A DNA stretch of 64,000 nt from Burkholderia sp. L27(2015) (GCF_009765705.1 NZ_LMUX01000024.1:135549-199548); one strand, 5' to 3'. Positions 44,447-53,695 are shown, numbered from the stretch's first letter. The notes: generated by a model from the sequence alone, not told the origin. Numbers and translations are program-made.

Positions 44447-46048
44447 CTAGTTCGCGGCGGACGACGTTTTGAATTTCCAGGCATAGGTACGTTCGTCGGT
44501 ACGCGGTTCGTAGACAATGCCTTTTTGCGTCGCCCAAGTCGTGAATTGCTGATGAATCGGGATGATCGCTCCATCATTGATGGCAATCGCCATTGCATCC
44601 TTAAGGAGCTGCTCTCGCTTGGCGTCGTCGACGGTAGTCAATGCCAAGTCGAGCTTTGCGGTCATTTCCTTGCTGCAGTAAAGGCTCCAGTTCTGTGTGC
44701 CAAAGCCCTTCTTGCTGTCTTCACATGCGAGCAATGCCCTTAATGGCGAGCTGGCCTCGACCGAACCCCAACCCAGCAGGCCGATCGAAAAATCGTGTTT
44801 GGCGCCGCGCGATGAATAGGTCGCCATCGGCATCGACTCGACCTTGGTAACGATTCCAACATGCGTCAGGTTTTGCGCGATTGCCTGGGCAATTTTTTCA
44901 TCGTTGGTGTAACGGTTATTGGGTGTGTCGAACGTCACCCCAAAGCCATCCTTATATCCCGCGTGTTCCAGCAATTTTTTCGCACCCGCCGGATCGTAAG
45001 GAACCACCTTTAGATCTGCGTTGTAGCCGAATGCTTCAGGCTGCACGAGATTATTGGTAGGTTCAGACAGGTTTTCCATCAAGCGTGACTTGATCGCATC
45101 CCGATTGATTGCCATGCTAATTGCGCGGCGCACGTCGGGGTTGGTCAGCGGACTGACGGCCAGAGGTTGGCCGGCTTTGTCTGTGACAAACGGAGATGCC
45201 ACTCTTGAAGTGTCGACATACACGTAGATCGTACGCTGCGAGACTTTCGAGTACACAGACAATTTTGGATTTTTCAGCGCCAGCGCCAAATCGGGTGTGG
45301 GCACATTCTCAATCGCCTGGACGTCGCCTGCCAGTAATGCAGACATGCGCGACGCATCATTGGGAATGAACTTCAAGGTCACGTTTTCCCATTCGGATTT
45401 AGGACCCCAATAGTTGTCGTTGCGACGCAGCGTTACCCGGTCATCCCTGCGATAGTCGACGAACTTATACGGCCCTGTGCCTATCATGCCTTTTCCGCTG
45501 GAAAAATCTTCGCTACTCAACCCCTGCGTTGCCTTTTTCGAAATAATAAGAATATTGACCAGATCGACGGGAAGCAGCGGGTATGGGGTTGCTGTGGTCA
45601 GTTGGATGACCGACGGGCTGATAATTTTCTTGCTGACGATAGATTTGGTAAAGACATCGAGTTTCCCCGGGCTATTCAGGATGGTGGCCGGTCGGTCCAG
45701 GGACCATGCCACATCTTCTGCCGTGAGCGGCGAGCCATCGTGGAAGGTCACGCCCGGGCGCAAATGGAATTCCCATGTTGTATCGTTCACCAGTCGCCAT
45801 GAATCGGCCAAACCAGGGACAATATGACTGCTGGCGTCGAGCTTCACCAGCGATTCGAAGATGTGTTCGGACACGTTGATATTGGCTTGTGCGTAGTAAA
45901 AATCCGGATCCATCGATGTCGGTGGTGAACTAAGCGCCATCGTGAAATCGGCGGCATAGGCGACCGAAAAAAACGGCAATGAAATAGCCGCGACGAGAAT
46001 GCATTGCCGAAGTTCTTTTTTCCAAAAATTTCGCAGACGTTTCACCAT
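44447..46048 (-). CDS. ABC transporter periplasmic substrate-binding protein (peptide/nickel family 5)
   Basis: 533 residues from the ATG at 46048 with an AGGAGGAC ribosome site. A signal peptide is visible (KELRQCILVAAISLPFFSVA, cleaved after AYA). The mature protein has the family-5 pattern WRLVNDTTWEFHLRPGVTFH and the DVAWSLDR segment. Members bind di- and oligopeptides, opines, glutathione and other bulky polar ligands. It is the importer's specificity component; the ligand is not readable. Confidence 0.94.
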   Translation of the reverse strand: MVKRLRNFWKKELRQCILVAAISLPFFSVAYAADFTMALSSPPTSMDPDFYYAQANINVSEHIFESLVKLDASSHIVPGLADSWRLVNDTTWEFHLRPGVTFHDGSPLTAEDVAWSLDRPATILNSPGKLDVFTKSIVSKKIISPSVIQLTTATPYPLLPVDLVNILIISKKATQGLSSEDFSSGKGMIGTGPYKFVDYRRDDRVTLRRNDNYWGPKSEWENVTLKFIPNDASRMSALLAGDVQAIENVPTPDLALALKNPKLSVYSKVSQRTIYVYVDTSRVASPFVTDKAGQPLAVSPLTNPDVRRAISMAINRDAIKSRLMENLSEPTNNLVQPEAFGYNADLKVVPYDPAGAKKLLEHAGYKDGFGVTFDTPNNRYTNDEKIAQAIAQNLTHVGIVTKVESMPMATYSSRGAKHDFSIGLLGWGSVEASSPLRALLACEDSKKGFGTQNWSLYCSKEMTAKLDLALTTVDDAKREQLLKDAMAIAINDGAIIPIHQQFTTWATQKGIVYEPRTDERTYAWKFKTSSAAN

Positions 46049-46145
46049 GTCCTCCTGGACGGAATAAGTCAGTTTTTGAGTCGCTTCCCGAATAAACCCC
46101 TGCGGCACCAGCTTCACCAGCGAGCGCAGTACCTATTGCCTGAGT

Positions 46146-46982
46146 TCACCGATGACCGAGTGCGGCGACGCATTGCCGGTACTTGCTGATCAACTCAAGG
46201 GCGCGCTGGGTAATAATTGACGTGTCGGTGGCTATGCCGATTATTGCGATTCCCTCTGCCGCCCGCGCTCTGTATTCGTTTTCATCGGTAGTCAGATAAC
46301 CCGCCGGCATACCTATTTTTTTCAAGGTCGCGAGAATTCGGCTGACACAGGTTTGCACTTCTGGGTGCCCGGCATGGCCCAGGTGGCCCATCGATGCGGC
46401 TAAATCGGCGGCGCCGATAAAAATGCCATCGACCCCCTCCACGGCAGCAATCTCTTCGAGATTGTTCGCGCCTTCCACTGATTCGATCTGCAGCAACAGA
46501 CATATTTCACGATGCGCCTCGGCACCATAGCGTGAGTTGAGTCCATACAATGAAGCACGTGAATTTCCCGACACGCCGCGTATCCCGTGAGGTGGATAGC
46601 GGGTCGCCCTCACGACGGCCGCAGCCTGGTCCGCAGACCGTACATCAGGGATCAATATCGTTCGAACACCCACATCCAACAGACGTTTGATCAATACAGG
46701 GTCGCCGTGGGCCGGCCTCACAATCGCACTGGTACGTGATCCGTTCAGTATCTGTAACTGCTGCACGACGTCGCCCAGTTCGTTAGGTGAATGCTCGGTG
46801 TCGATAAGAATCCAATCGAATCCGCATGCCGCGAATAGTTCTGTCAACAGGGCCCCGCCCAAACTTGAGAACAGTCCGAGTTGCGGGCCGTCGACCAGGC
46901 GCAGCTTGAACTCGTTTCTTGAACTATCTGAGCCAACGGTGTTGGTTCGCATAATTGCCTTGGTAAGTGAACTTGCTGCCAT
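46146..46982 (-). CDS. HpcH/HpaI family aldolase
   Basis: 278 residues (start at 46982, or ATG at 46952 which has a better-placed AAGG). Class II pyruvate-aldolase motifs: LGLFSSLGG, DWILIDTEHSPN (catalytic region), ILIPDVRSADQAAAVVRATRYPP, LLLQIESVEG (metal Glu) and GIFIGAADLAASMG (metal Asp). Such enzymes cleave 4-hydroxy-2-oxo acids to pyruvate and an aldehyde. It is the first gene of the ABC/AmiC/AmiR operon, directly behind the leader with the terminator. Its presence suggests the imported compound is broken down to a hydroxy-oxo acid. Confidence 0.9.
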   Translation of the reverse strand: MAASSLTKAIMRTNTVGSDSSRNEFKLRLVDGPQLGLFSSLGGALLTELFAACGFDWILIDTEHSPNELGDVVQQLQILNGSRTSAIVRPAHGDPVLIKRLLDVGVRTILIPDVRSADQAAAVVRATRYPPHGIRGVSGNSRASLYGLNSRYGAEAHREICLLLQIESVEGANNLEEIAAVEGVDGIFIGAADLAASMGHLGHAGHPEVQTCVSRILATLKKIGMPAGYLTTDENEYRARAAEGIAIIGIATDTSIITQRALELISKYRQCVAALGHR

Positions 46983-47180
46983 ATAAAGAGAATCGGCATC
47001 ACATCAATCAAAAAGATGACTGAAATTTTCAGTACTCCAAATCTATCGTCATTCTTCTGTAAAAAAGTGCGTGTGCGGCTATTTACTCCAAGATCATCGG
47101 GCTCAGTTTTCTACCGAAACGCACCCAACATAAATTTTCCGGAGTGTCGATTCGAAACTTTCGGCTCCGAAAACGCAAAA
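46983..47180 (-). promoter_or_regulatory. Leader segment between terminator and aldolase gene
   Basis: About 200 bases of untranslated leader after the terminator hairpin. No supported gene. It carries the ribosome site region of the aldolase gene and several A/T runs. Confidence 0.5.
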
Positions 47181-47208
47181 GCCCCGCGCTCTGAAAGAGT
47201 CGGGGCTT
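47178..47208 (-). terminator. Intrinsic terminator in the operon leader
   Basis: Read on the minus strand, AAGCCCCG (47208-47201) pairs with CGGGGCTT (47186-47179), with an inner CTCT/AGAG stem, and is followed by TTGCGTTTT. It lies about 200 bases upstream of the first gene of the aldolase/ABC/AmiC/AmiR operon. Its 5' arm overlaps the second hexaloop hairpin of the putative ANTAR element. Confidence 0.75.
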
Positions 47209-47303
47209 CCTTGCCGTCGCACAGTATCGTGCCAAAATTGTAGTTACGTACAGCTAGGCGAAAAATTGCCAGTCCAGTCAGCTAAATTGGCATCGTTGCC
47301 AAT
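47201..47303 (-). promoter_or_regulatory. Putative ANTAR-target RNA element (two hexaloop hairpins)
   Basis: On the minus strand, ATTGGC-AACGAT-GCCAAT (47303-47286) is a perfect 6-bp stem with a six-base loop carrying A at position 1 and G at position 4. A second stem GGC-AAGGAA-GCC (47215-47204), extendable by an outer CG/CG pair past a small bulge, also has a six-base loop with A1 and G4. Its 3' arm is the 5' arm of the terminator, so the two folds exclude each other. Paired A1/G4 hexaloops with the second one competing with a terminator are the known ANTAR recognition layout. The spacing between hairpins (about 70 bases) is longer than in well-studied cases. Confidence 0.7.
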
Positions 47304-47471
47304 CCGAGGTACAGCCGCCTCAGCTCACAACTAGATGATGGACGAGCGATTCCGTGTATTGCGTGGCAAGCTTAGCCTAAAAAAAAATGGTTGAGTAGCA
47401 TTGCTACAAAAAATTTTCAGGCGCCTTAATTTCAGCCAGCCGACAGAAGAGACCGACGAACAGCATGACTT
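47304..47471. other. Region between MarR gene and ANTAR element
   Basis: No gene. The minus strand downstream of the MarR stop has T-runs and a small GTAGCA/TGCTAC hairpin (about 47396-47408) that may end the MarR transcript. The promoter of the aldolase/ABC operon must lie here or within the MarR gene; no strong -35/-10 pair was found. Confidence 0.4.
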
Positions 47472-47984
47472 TTACGGCAACGACGATGCCGTTCGCGCTG
47501 CCTGTTCATATAACCCACTCATGCGCCCCAAAAAACGCGCGAGCTCCTTGAGCTGCGGATTCACCTCTTCATCGACATTGCTCATGAGACACAATTCGCG
47601 CACTTCCCGGTACTTCTCGATAGCGCTCTCGCCTGCGTCGGTGGTGCGATACAACACCTCCTTCCCGACCTTCTCTCCTATCGCAAGCCCGGCTGCCATT
47701 AGTTTCTTCAATGAATAACTCACGACGTGGATGTCGTCCAGATTCAGCGTGAAGCATATGTCAGCCAGCTTGCGATTGTGCGCGCGGTGCTTCAATTGAT
47801 GCAGCACGATCACATCGATGAAGCTGAGATCCTTGTGGCCACTGGCTGCCGAGCCTCGTACCAGCCAACGGCTAAAGGCGTTCCAGCAGACAATCATGCC
47901 AAATTCAAACTCGCTGAGCTCCGCACTTCTTGGCGAAATGAGATGCTGAGACAAGACCAGTGCTTTTTTTGAGCTATCGGACAT
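47472..47984 (-). CDS. MarR-type winged-helix regulator
   Basis: 170 residues from the ATG at 47984 (GGGAGAAACCCT upstream); longer frames lack a ribosome site. Pattern of a winged-helix protein: DLSFIDVIVLHQLKHR, LADICFTLNLDDIHVVSYSL (recognition helix) and wing GEKVGKEVLYRTTDAGE. Similar winged-helix proteins control aromatic and hydantoin-type catabolic genes. Divergent from hyuA across 350 bases that contain a promoter overlapped by an inverted repeat, hence a likely repressor of hyuAB. Confidence 0.85.
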   Translation of the reverse strand: MSDSSKKALVLSQHLISPRSAELSEFEFGMIVCWNAFSRWLVRGSAASGHKDLSFIDVIVLHQLKHRAHNRKLADICFTLNLDDIHVVSYSLKKLMAAGLAIGEKVGKEVLYRTTDAGESAIEKYREVRELCLMSNVDEEVNPQLKELARFLGRMSGLYEQAARTASSLP

Positions 47985-48011
47985 AGGGTTTCTCCCAATC
48001 ATAAATCGACG

Positions 48012-48056
48012 TTGACATAAGTAAATCGTCAGGATATCGTCAGCATCAACCTGACG
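48012..48056 (+). promoter_or_regulatory. Promoter with overlapping operator-like repeat, MarR/hyuA intergenic
   Basis: TTGACA (48012-48017), a 17-base spacer and TATCGT (48035-48040) form a good sigma-70 promoter reading toward hyuA. CGTCAGG (48027-48033) and CCTGACG (48050-48056) are perfect inverted arms that overlap the spacer and flank the -10 box, fitting a repressor site. Confidence 0.6.
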
Positions 48057-48336
48057 TAAAGCCGCTAATAACACCAACGTTTGTATGATCGCATGTTTTC
48101 ACGCCCCGCTGCCGACGCAGACGAATTCGTGCCACGCTCGCTCGCTTTGCTGGCCACCCATGTCGGGACCGCCGCGGCGCCTCTGCCGGCGGTCCGGACC
48201 TGCAGTGGGTTGGGACCATCGTAGCGCGCGTAGATGAGGAACCCTGTCCGATAGATGCACCGACATGGATATGCACGGCGGAAAACCCTGATTAGCAGTA
48301 CTAATTTAAGAAACCTTCAATGCAAGCGAGAGAAAA
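48057..48336 (+). promoter_or_regulatory. Leader region of hyuA with GC-rich hairpin
   Basis: About 280 bases without a supported gene. Contains a strong hairpin, GGACCGCCG (48166-48174) with CGGCGGTCC (48187-48195) and a 12-base loop, followed by no T-tract. Possible leader structure or remnant; no function assigned. Confidence 0.4.
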
Positions 48337-50484
48337 ATGAGTGAAGAGTATCCAGACCAACGTCCGGCAGTAACGAGCCCCACGCACGCCATGCAAATCA
48401 GGCTTTCGGTTGATATTGGGGGAACATTCACTGATGTGGTGCTTGAGGTGAACGGCTTTCTGAGAACCAAAAAGGTGCTGACCACCGTCAAAAAACCGGA
48501 GCATGCGGTAATCGAAGGGGGACGCGCAATTTTGCGCGAGGCCGGCCTCGGTTTCTCCGATATCGACGTGTTTGTACACGGCACCACATTGGCTACCAAT
48601 GCCGTGCTTGAACGGCGCGGCGCCCGTACGGCGCTGATCGCCACCGAAGGTTTTCGCGACATTCTGGAGATTGGGACAGAGGGCCGTTTCGATCAATACG
48701 ATCTGCAGATTGAAAAGCGTGCCCCCCTCGTGCCGCGCTCGCTCAGGTTGACGGTCCCCGAACGTATCAATGCCCAGGGCGATACCTTGCTGGATCTGGA
48801 CGAAGATGCGATAGCCCGGCACATCACCTTTTTGAAAGAGAAATCGGTTGAAAGCCTGGCGATATGTTTTCTGCATGCCTACACCAATGCATCGCACGAA
48901 AAACGCGCAAGAGATCTGTTCGCAAAGGCACTCCCGGGGATTGCCATCTCGATCTCCAGCGAGGTGTGCCCGGAAATTCGGGAGTTCGAACGCACTTCGA
49001 CCACGGTAGCTAACGCTTATGTGCAGCCGCAGATCGCCGATTATCTCGGGCGTATGCGTTCCAAGCTTACGGAAGAGCGCTTCCGAGGTGTGCTCTATCT
49101 CGTCACCTCGAACGGCGATCTAACGTCGCTGGAGACAGCTCGGCGATTCCCCGTGAGGTTGATTGAGTCTGGCCCGGCGGGCGGCGCGATTTTCGCAGCG
49201 GACATTGCAACCCGAGCTCAAGAGCGCAGCGTACTGTCTTTCGATATGGGTGGGACCACCGCAAAAATCTGTTCGATCCAAAATTTTATTCCTGACCGCG
49301 ATCGCGTCTACGAAGTGGACAGAGCGGCACGTTTTCAAAAAGGAAGCGGCTTGCCCTTACGCATCCCGGTCATTGATTTGGTGGAAATTGGCGCTGGCGG
49401 CGGCTCTATCGCGGGCGTCAATCTACTCAAGAGCGTCACGGTCGGTCCGCAGAGTGCAGGATCGGAACCTGGGCCCGTCTGTTACGGCCGCGGAGGCGAA
49501 CTGCCCACCGTGACAGATGCGGATGCGGCGCTCGGCATGATGGATCCTGCTGCATTTGCCGGGGGAGCCGTCCCTCTGGATTTGCATGCAGCGCGCCAGG
49601 CCCTTAAACAACACGTTGCCGAGCCTTTGGGTATGTCTGCTGATATGGCTGCCTATGCCGTATACGAAATGGTGTGCGAAAGCATGGCCAGCGCGGCTCG
49701 GGCCCACGCCATCGAAAAAGGACGCCCGATCGAGCAGCACACGCTCATCGCATTCGGTGGCGCAGCCCCGTTGCACGTCGCGCGAGTGGCAGAAAAACTG
49801 AATATCGCACGTATCCTTATTCCGGGCCACGCCGGCGTCGGCTCCGCCGTCGGCTTTCTGCGCGCGCCGATTTCATACGAAATCGTGCGCAGTCGCCATA
49901 TGCTGTTGGCCGCGCTCAAGGCCGATGAGATCTCCGACCTGCTCGATGAAATGGCACGAGAGGCTCATGCGTTGGTAGAAGAAGGCGCTCAAGGCGCTGC
50001 AGTGACGGCCCGGCGCACCGCATTTATGCGCTATGTGGGCCAGGGGCATGAAATTGCAGTCTCCATCCCGGACCGCCGCCTAAGCGCAGATGACGGGCTT
50101 GAGCTCAACGACGAATTCGAACGCGCGTATTCAAATCTGTTCAACCGCGTCATCCCCGGCGCTGCCAAGGAAATCCTGAGCTGGTCGGTAGTGGCATCCA
50201 CGCAAGCGCCCAAGCATATGCCACCTGCCGCGCCGCATGCTTCGTCGCCGTTGCCGCTGTCTGCGGCAAGTTCGCGCGCTTACTTCGATGGGAAGTCGGG
50301 TGAGTTTATCGACATACCGGCGTTTCTGCGGGAAGACATCCGCGTTGGACATCTAGTGTGCGGTCCAGCTCTCGTCGTCGAAAAAGAAACCACAACCTTC
50401 GTCTCGGCTTCCTTCGAGGCACGTATAGACCATCAGGGCAACATCCTGCTGGAACGCAAACTGACTTCAGAGGTGACACGATGA
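48337..50484 (+). CDS. hyuA: Hydantoinase/oxoprolinase family protein, subunit A
   Basis: 715 residues. N-terminal actin-like ATPase motif RLSVDIGGTFTDVVLEV (about 22-38), HGTTLATNAVLERRGA, central GGTTAKICSI and GPVCYGRGG, and a C-terminal domain with FMRYVGQGHE. Family members use ATP to open hydantoins or 5-oxoproline, or to activate acetone/acetophenone for carboxylation. The B subunit follows with an ATGA overlap. No gamma subunit of acetone carboxylase is nearby, which favours hydantoin or oxoproline chemistry. Confidence 0.93.
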   Translation: MSEEYPDQRPAVTSPTHAMQIRLSVDIGGTFTDVVLEVNGFLRTKKVLTTVKKPEHAVIEGGRAILREAGLGFSDIDVFVHGTTLATNAVLERRGARTALIATEGFRDILEIGTEGRFDQYDLQIEKRAPLVPRSLRLTVPERINAQGDTLLDLDEDAIARHITFLKEKSVESLAICFLHAYTNASHEKRARDLFAKALPGIAISISSEVCPEIREFERTSTTVANAYVQPQIADYLGRMRSKLTEERFRGVLYLVTSNGDLTSLETARRFPVRLIESGPAGGAIFAADIATRAQERSVLSFDMGGTTAKICSIQNFIPDRDRVYEVDRAARFQKGSGLPLRIPVIDLVEIGAGGGSIAGVNLLKSVTVGPQSAGSEPGPVCYGRGGELPTVTDADAALGMMDPAAFAGGAVPLDLHAARQALKQHVAEPLGMSADMAAYAVYEMVCESMASAARAHAIEKGRPIEQHTLIAFGGAAPLHVARVAEKLNIARILIPGHAGVGSAVGFLRAPISYEIVRSRHMLLAALKADEISDLLDEMAREAHALVEEGAQGAAVTARRTAFMRYVGQGHEIAVSIPDRRLSADDGLELNDEFERAYSNLFNRVIPGAAKEILSWSVVASTQAPKHMPPAAPHASSPLPLSAASSRAYFDGKSGEFIDIPAFLREDIRVGHLVCGPALVVEKETTTFVSASFEARIDHQGNILLERKLTSEVTR

Positions 50485-52136
50485 GCCGTAACGACGCAAG
50501 CTTGACCATAGACTCCCAGATGATGTGGCATCGATTGATAGCTATCGTTGAAGAGCAAGCACAGGTTTTGCTCCGTACCGCATTCAGCCCCATCGTGCGC
50601 GAATGCGGGGACCTGTCCGCAGGGGTCTTTGACACGGCAGGCCAGATGCTGGCCCAAGCCATTACCGGCGCACCAGGTCATGTCAATACCATGGCCGATT
50701 CGGTTCAGCACTTCCTGCGCAAATATCCTTTGCAAGCTATGCAACCCGGAGATGTGTTCATCACCAACGATCCGTGGATGGGAACGGGGCATCTGAACGA
50801 TTTTGTTGTCGTCACACCGTGTTTCAAGGGTGGTAAAGCTATCGCCTTGTTTTGCTGCACCAGCCACGTCATGGACATCGGTGGCCTGGGGTTCGGCCCG
50901 GATGCATCGGATGTGTTTATGGAGGGTTTATATATCCCCATGCTCAAACTGTTCGATCGGGGTACGGTCAATGAAACATTGATGTCGATGATTTGTGCCA
51001 ATACCCGGCAACCGCTGGAGACCGAAGGCGACACTTATGCACTGGCAACCTGCAACGGGGTCGGTGCGACACGTTTGCTGGAAATGATGGATGAGTTCAA
51101 GTTGGAATCGCTGGATGCGCTGGCCCACTACATCCTTCACCATTCCAGAGCCGCGGTGCTCGAAGAAATACGTAAATTGCCCAAAGGCACATGGCGAAAT
51201 ACCATGACCATCGATGGCTACGACACGCCGATTGACCTGTCAGCTAGCGTGACTGTCTCCGACGCCGGGATTCACGTGGACTACGCCGGCACTTCAGCGC
51301 AATCCACGCATGGCATCAATGTACCGCTGAGTTATGCAACGGCTTACACCATGTTCGGGTTGGCGTGCGCAGTTGCCGGGAGAATTCCCAATAACACCGG
51401 ATCCCTGTCAGCCTTCTCCGTATCGGCCCCGCCCGGCTCGGTATTGAATGCGCTCAAGCCGGCTCCTGTGTCGACGCGCCACGTGATCGGTCAAATGCTG
51501 CCCGATGTGATGTTCGGATGTCTGCGGCAGATGAGCCCGGATCGTGTTCCGGCCGAGGGTGCTTCGTCGGTTTGGCTGATTACGATGCGCGGCGAGACGA
51601 CGGACCCCAATGCAGGACGTTACGGGTTCACGCTGGGCTTCACAAGCAACGGCGGTACTGGCGCACGAAATGGACGCGACGGCATGTCGGCTACCGCCTA
51701 CCCCACCAATCTTTCCGGCACGCCTGTGGAGATCGCGGAGACCCAAACGCCACTGATCTTCTGGCGCAAGGAGTTACGCGAAGGATCAGGCGGAGCCGGT
51801 AAAACGCGTGGCGGTCTGGGTCAAGTGATCGAAGTCGAATCCGCCTGCGACAAGTCCTTCGAAATTCTTGCCTCCTTCGACCGAATCCAGTTTCCGCCGC
51901 GCGGGCAGGATGGAGGACAAAACGGTGCCTCAGGGTTCATCGGATTACAGTCGGGACGCACGCTTAAAGGCAAAGGAAATCAAAAAATCGAGCGGGGGGA
52001 ACGATTGATCATCATGACCCCCGGGGGAGCCGGCCGAGACGATCCCAAAGCGCGCTCCCGGGAGTTCGTCAGCCGCGACCTCGAGGACCAGCTCATTTCT
52101 GCAGCAACAGCACACACGGTTTATGGCGCAGCTTGA
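50481..52136 (+). CDS. hyuB: Hydantoinase B/oxoprolinase family protein
   Basis: 551 residues from the ATG at 50481, overlapping the hyuA stop by 4 bases; a longer upstream frame lies inside hyuA. Landmarks: RTAFSPIVRECGDLSAGVFD, NDPWMGTGHLNDFVVVTPCF and GFTSNGGTGARNGRDGMSAT. It forms the catalytic complex with HyuA. Length (551) is within the HyuB range. Confidence 0.94.
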   Translation: MSRNDASLTIDSQMMWHRLIAIVEEQAQVLLRTAFSPIVRECGDLSAGVFDTAGQMLAQAITGAPGHVNTMADSVQHFLRKYPLQAMQPGDVFITNDPWMGTGHLNDFVVVTPCFKGGKAIALFCCTSHVMDIGGLGFGPDASDVFMEGLYIPMLKLFDRGTVNETLMSMICANTRQPLETEGDTYALATCNGVGATRLLEMMDEFKLESLDALAHYILHHSRAAVLEEIRKLPKGTWRNTMTIDGYDTPIDLSASVTVSDAGIHVDYAGTSAQSTHGINVPLSYATAYTMFGLACAVAGRIPNNTGSLSAFSVSAPPGSVLNALKPAPVSTRHVIGQMLPDVMFGCLRQMSPDRVPAEGASSVWLITMRGETTDPNAGRYGFTLGFTSNGGTGARNGRDGMSATAYPTNLSGTPVEIAETQTPLIFWRKELREGSGGAGKTRGGLGQVIEVESACDKSFEILASFDRIQFPPRGQDGGQNGASGFIGLQSGRTLKGKGNQKIERGERLIIMTPGGAGRDDPKARSREFVSRDLEDQLISAATAHTVYGAA

Positions 52137-52260
52137 GCGATCGTATGCCAGATACCCAGCATGGCCCTCGTTGATTTTGATTTTGCGTAGTCGCTACGCA
52201 TGCCGGGACATCCGCCCGGATGCAGGCCGCTTTGCTCACAATTAGCCTAAGGATACTGAA

Positions 52261-53634
52261 ATGGACACTGAATTTTCCGGCAAGCAGCCTAACGTCGCGT
52301 CCCGGCTGGAACGGCTTCCGCTAAGCCGCTATCAGCACGTCATATTTTTAATCATAGCGACGGCATTTTTATTCGACACGATGGATACGGCTGCCTTGGC
52401 CTATATGCTGGGCACCATCAAAGCGGATCTCGGCATCACGACAGCACAAACTGGCCTGCTGGCAAGCGCCAGTCTGTTAGGCATGCTGGTGGGAGCCGCG
52501 GCAGCTGGGATCTTGTCGGATAAGTATGGGCGCAAACCCATCTTCCAGTTCAGCATGGTTTTGTGGGGTGCGGGCAGCTTATTTTGCGGACTCTCGAATA
52601 CCTACCTCAGCCTCATGGCCTCGCGGGTTTTGCTGGGCGTCGGGATGGGAATGGAGCTGCCTATTGCACTGACATTGGTTGCGGAGTTTCTGCCGACTCG
52701 TTTGCGTGGACGTTATACCGCTGTGCTCGAAGGATTTCTGCCAATCGGATTTATCGCAGTGGGTCTCCTAGTCTACTTTCTCATGCCCGTGCTTGGCTGG
52801 CGCGGCATCTTCATCGTGATGGCAATCCCGGCGTTGTTCTTGCTGGTCATCCGCCGGGTCGTGCCGGAGTCGCCGCGTTGGCTGGAGGCAACAGGGAAAT
52901 ATGGCACTGCCGAAACCACCATGGCCGCGATTGAAAACCACGTTATGAGAGCGCTAAGAATCAAAACCCTTGCGGCGCCTGTAGAAGGTGTCATCACAAT
53001 CGGGGCCGATGTCGAAGCAGGCTGGCTCGCATCAGTCAAGGATCTATGGTTGCCGGAATGCAGGACGAGAACCGTGATGCTGTGGATCGTATGGTTCTTT
53101 ACCTTGCTTGGCTTCTACGGGTTGACCTCATGGTTGGCGGCCCTACTGCAACAAGCCGGTTACGCAGTGACCAAATCCATCCTGTACACGGTCGTCATGT
53201 CTTGTGCCGGGATTCCTGGATTTATGTGCGCAGCATGGTCTCTTGAGAGATGGGGGCGCAAACCTGCTGCGGTCTTCTTTTTGCTTGGCAGCGCGGTCTT
53301 TGCTTTTATCTACGGTCAATGCGCGGGCCATCACCTTGCCGTAGCGGAACTGATTGTTTCCGGGCTGTTGCTACAATTTTTCCTGTTCGGCATGTGGTGT
53401 GTCATATACGCCTACACTCCAGAACTCTATCCGACGCGTTCACGCACTACGGGTTCTGGAATGGCGTCTGCAATCGGTCGAATTGGTTCAATGATAGGCC
53501 CGTTCGGTATTGGTTTGATTCTTCCCGCCATGGGTCAGGATGGTGCATTCGGCATCGGCGCAGTGTGTTTCCTGATATCCGCTATCAGCATTGTCTTGTT
53601 GGGCGTTGAGACCAAAGGCGTACCGCTGACTTGA
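52261..53634 (+). CDS. MFS transporter (metabolite:H+ symporter type)
   Basis: 457 residues, twelve helices. The first helix ends FLFDTMDTAALAYMLG and loop 2-3 reads SDKYGRKP; the internal repeat has RWGRKP. The central cytoplasmic motif PESPRWLEATGKYG is seen in NiaP/SV2-like and sugar-porter carriers. It follows hyuAB by 124 bases and is the likely importer for the HyuAB substrate. Confidence 0.92.
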   Translation: MDTEFSGKQPNVASRLERLPLSRYQHVIFLIIATAFLFDTMDTAALAYMLGTIKADLGITTAQTGLLASASLLGMLVGAAAAGILSDKYGRKPIFQFSMVLWGAGSLFCGLSNTYLSLMASRVLLGVGMGMELPIALTLVAEFLPTRLRGRYTAVLEGFLPIGFIAVGLLVYFLMPVLGWRGIFIVMAIPALFLLVIRRVVPESPRWLEATGKYGTAETTMAAIENHVMRALRIKTLAAPVEGVITIGADVEAGWLASVKDLWLPECRTRTVMLWIVWFFTLLGFYGLTSWLAALLQQAGYAVTKSILYTVVMSCAGIPGFMCAAWSLERWGRKPAAVFFLLGSAVFAFIYGQCAGHHLAVAELIVSGLLLQFFLFGMWCVIYAYTPELYPTRSRTTGSGMASAIGRIGSMIGPFGIGLILPAMGQDGAFGIGAVCFLISAISIVLLGVETKGVPLT

Positions 53635-53695
53635 TCGGCCGTCGAGCGGCTCTTGATCGGCTACGACCCACGGCAGCAGTCCGTCGATGCGGTTG

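Noticed and set aside
47016-47243. Plus-strand 75-codon frame over the terminator
   Set aside because: It crosses the leader hairpins, has no ribosome site and no family.
48166-48195. GC-rich hairpin as a terminator or second ANTAR element before hyuA
   Set aside because: No T-tract follows, and the 12-base loop does not have the A1/G4 hexaloop form.
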